This document shows, piece after piece, positions 5,662 to 5,740 of a stretch of 5,740 nucleotides of DNA (within the stretch, counting starts at the first letter, position 1; the number at the start of each line of letters is the position of its first letter). The notes beneath the pieces are model-generated. The model was not told where the DNA came from, ran no database searches, and saw only the letters and a list, made by a program, of their open reading frames with translations. This DNA comes from an uncultured Collinsella sp. (lineage in GTDB: Bacteria; Actinomycetota; Coriobacteriia; Coriobacteriales; Coriobacteriaceae). Both the position numbers and the translations under genes were made by a program. The stretch covers positions 1 to 5,740 of the forward strand of contig USQQ01000030.1 of the NCBI GenBank assembly GCA_900556875.1. The letters run 5' to 3'.

Positions 5662-5686
5662 CTGCGCTCGATATAAGGGTTAACGA

Positions 5687-5708
5687 AAACCACCACAAAG
5701 GTGCCTGT
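5687..5708. repeat. Left half of the REP-like palindrome, interrupted in its loop by an IS-like end
   Basis: AAACCACCACAAAGG plus the loop bases TGCCTGT are identical to positions 4782-4803 of the intact copy. The sequence then switches from the expected CCCCTTTG to GAACTGCGCCCC, and the right arm is absent. The break lies at loop position 6-7, almost exactly where the half copy at 57-77 begins to match. Confidence 0.7.
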
Positions 5709-5740
5709 GAACTGCGCCCCGAAACTTGGACTGAATAAAT
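5708..5740. mobile_element. Terminal repeat of a second IS3-family-like element, truncated by the window edge
   Basis: Reading rightward, TGAACTGCGCCCCGAAAC is followed by TTGGACTGAATAAAT. Over 25 bases it agrees at 18 positions with the IS end at the left of the window: the initial TGAACTGC, the CCC block and the CTTGGAC block. It could be the left end of a related element or the opposite end of the same kind of element; only 33 bases are visible and no gene starts in them, so transposase orientation is unknown. Confidence 0.5.

Noticed and set aside
5671..5696. Promoter for mscS with a TTGTGG -35 supplied by the repeat and TATATC -10 at 17-base spacing
   Set aside because: Only part of each hexamer matches consensus and the transcript would have to pass the terminator at 5630-5661 before reaching mscS.
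57..5708. CRISPR-like array from recurring AAACCACCAC motifs
   Set aside because: Copies are kilobases apart, individually palindromic, and lie next to gene ends or IS junctions; there are no regular spacers or cas genes.

Overview
The window looks like chromosomal DNA of a moderately GC-rich Gram-positive gut actinobacterium, most likely Collinsella or a close relative in the Coriobacteriia. This rests on codon use, strong GGAGG-type ribosome binding sites, the pairing of an ECF sigma factor with a DUF4179 protein, and a dispersed palindrome (AAACCACCACAAAGG ... CCTTTGTGGTGGTTT) that I associate from memory with Collinsella. The assignment is inference; no rRNA or other marker gene is present.

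All five complete genes are on the minus strand, so transcription runs from high to low coordinates. In that order: (1) a small MscS-type mechanosensitive channel (5587-4820), isolated from upstream transcription by an intrinsic terminator (5630-5661); (2) a 639-residue cytoplasmic protein joining a ParB-like N-terminal domain to a BMP/PnrA-like solute-binding fold (4725-2806), translationally coupled by an ATGA overlap to (3) a small metallophosphoesterase (2809-2099). A strong terminator at 1958-1987 ends that unit. Then come (4) an ECF sigma factor (start re-assigned to 1866, end 1306) overlapping by 20 nt (5) a single-pass membrane DUF4179 protein, probably its anti-sigma factor (1325-195).

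The intergenic space is occupied by four copies of one REP-like palindrome. Two are intact: 4782-4820, which meets the mscS stop codon, and 2054-2090, just after the phosphoesterase stop. The other two are half copies at the window edges. Both half copies are broken inside the hairpin loop, at nearly the same loop position, by sequences beginning TGAACTGC and sharing a CTTGGAC block 17 bases further in. These read as ends of IS3-family (IS150-group) insertion sequences, one leaving the window to the left and one to the right. The left one shows the expected layout of an IS150-type left end: a hairpin containing the Shine-Dalgarno, then the first codons of OrfA at positions 8-1.

The most interesting reading is therefore a relationship between an IS and its target. 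An IS3-type element appears to insert into the loop of an abundant REP-like repeat, comparable to what is known for IS1397 in enterobacterial palindromic units. The second point of interest is the ParB-like/BMP fusion without a signal peptide, coupled to a phosphoesterase, which could be an intracellular nucleoside-sensing module. No tRNA, rRNA, CRISPR array or replication origin was seen.
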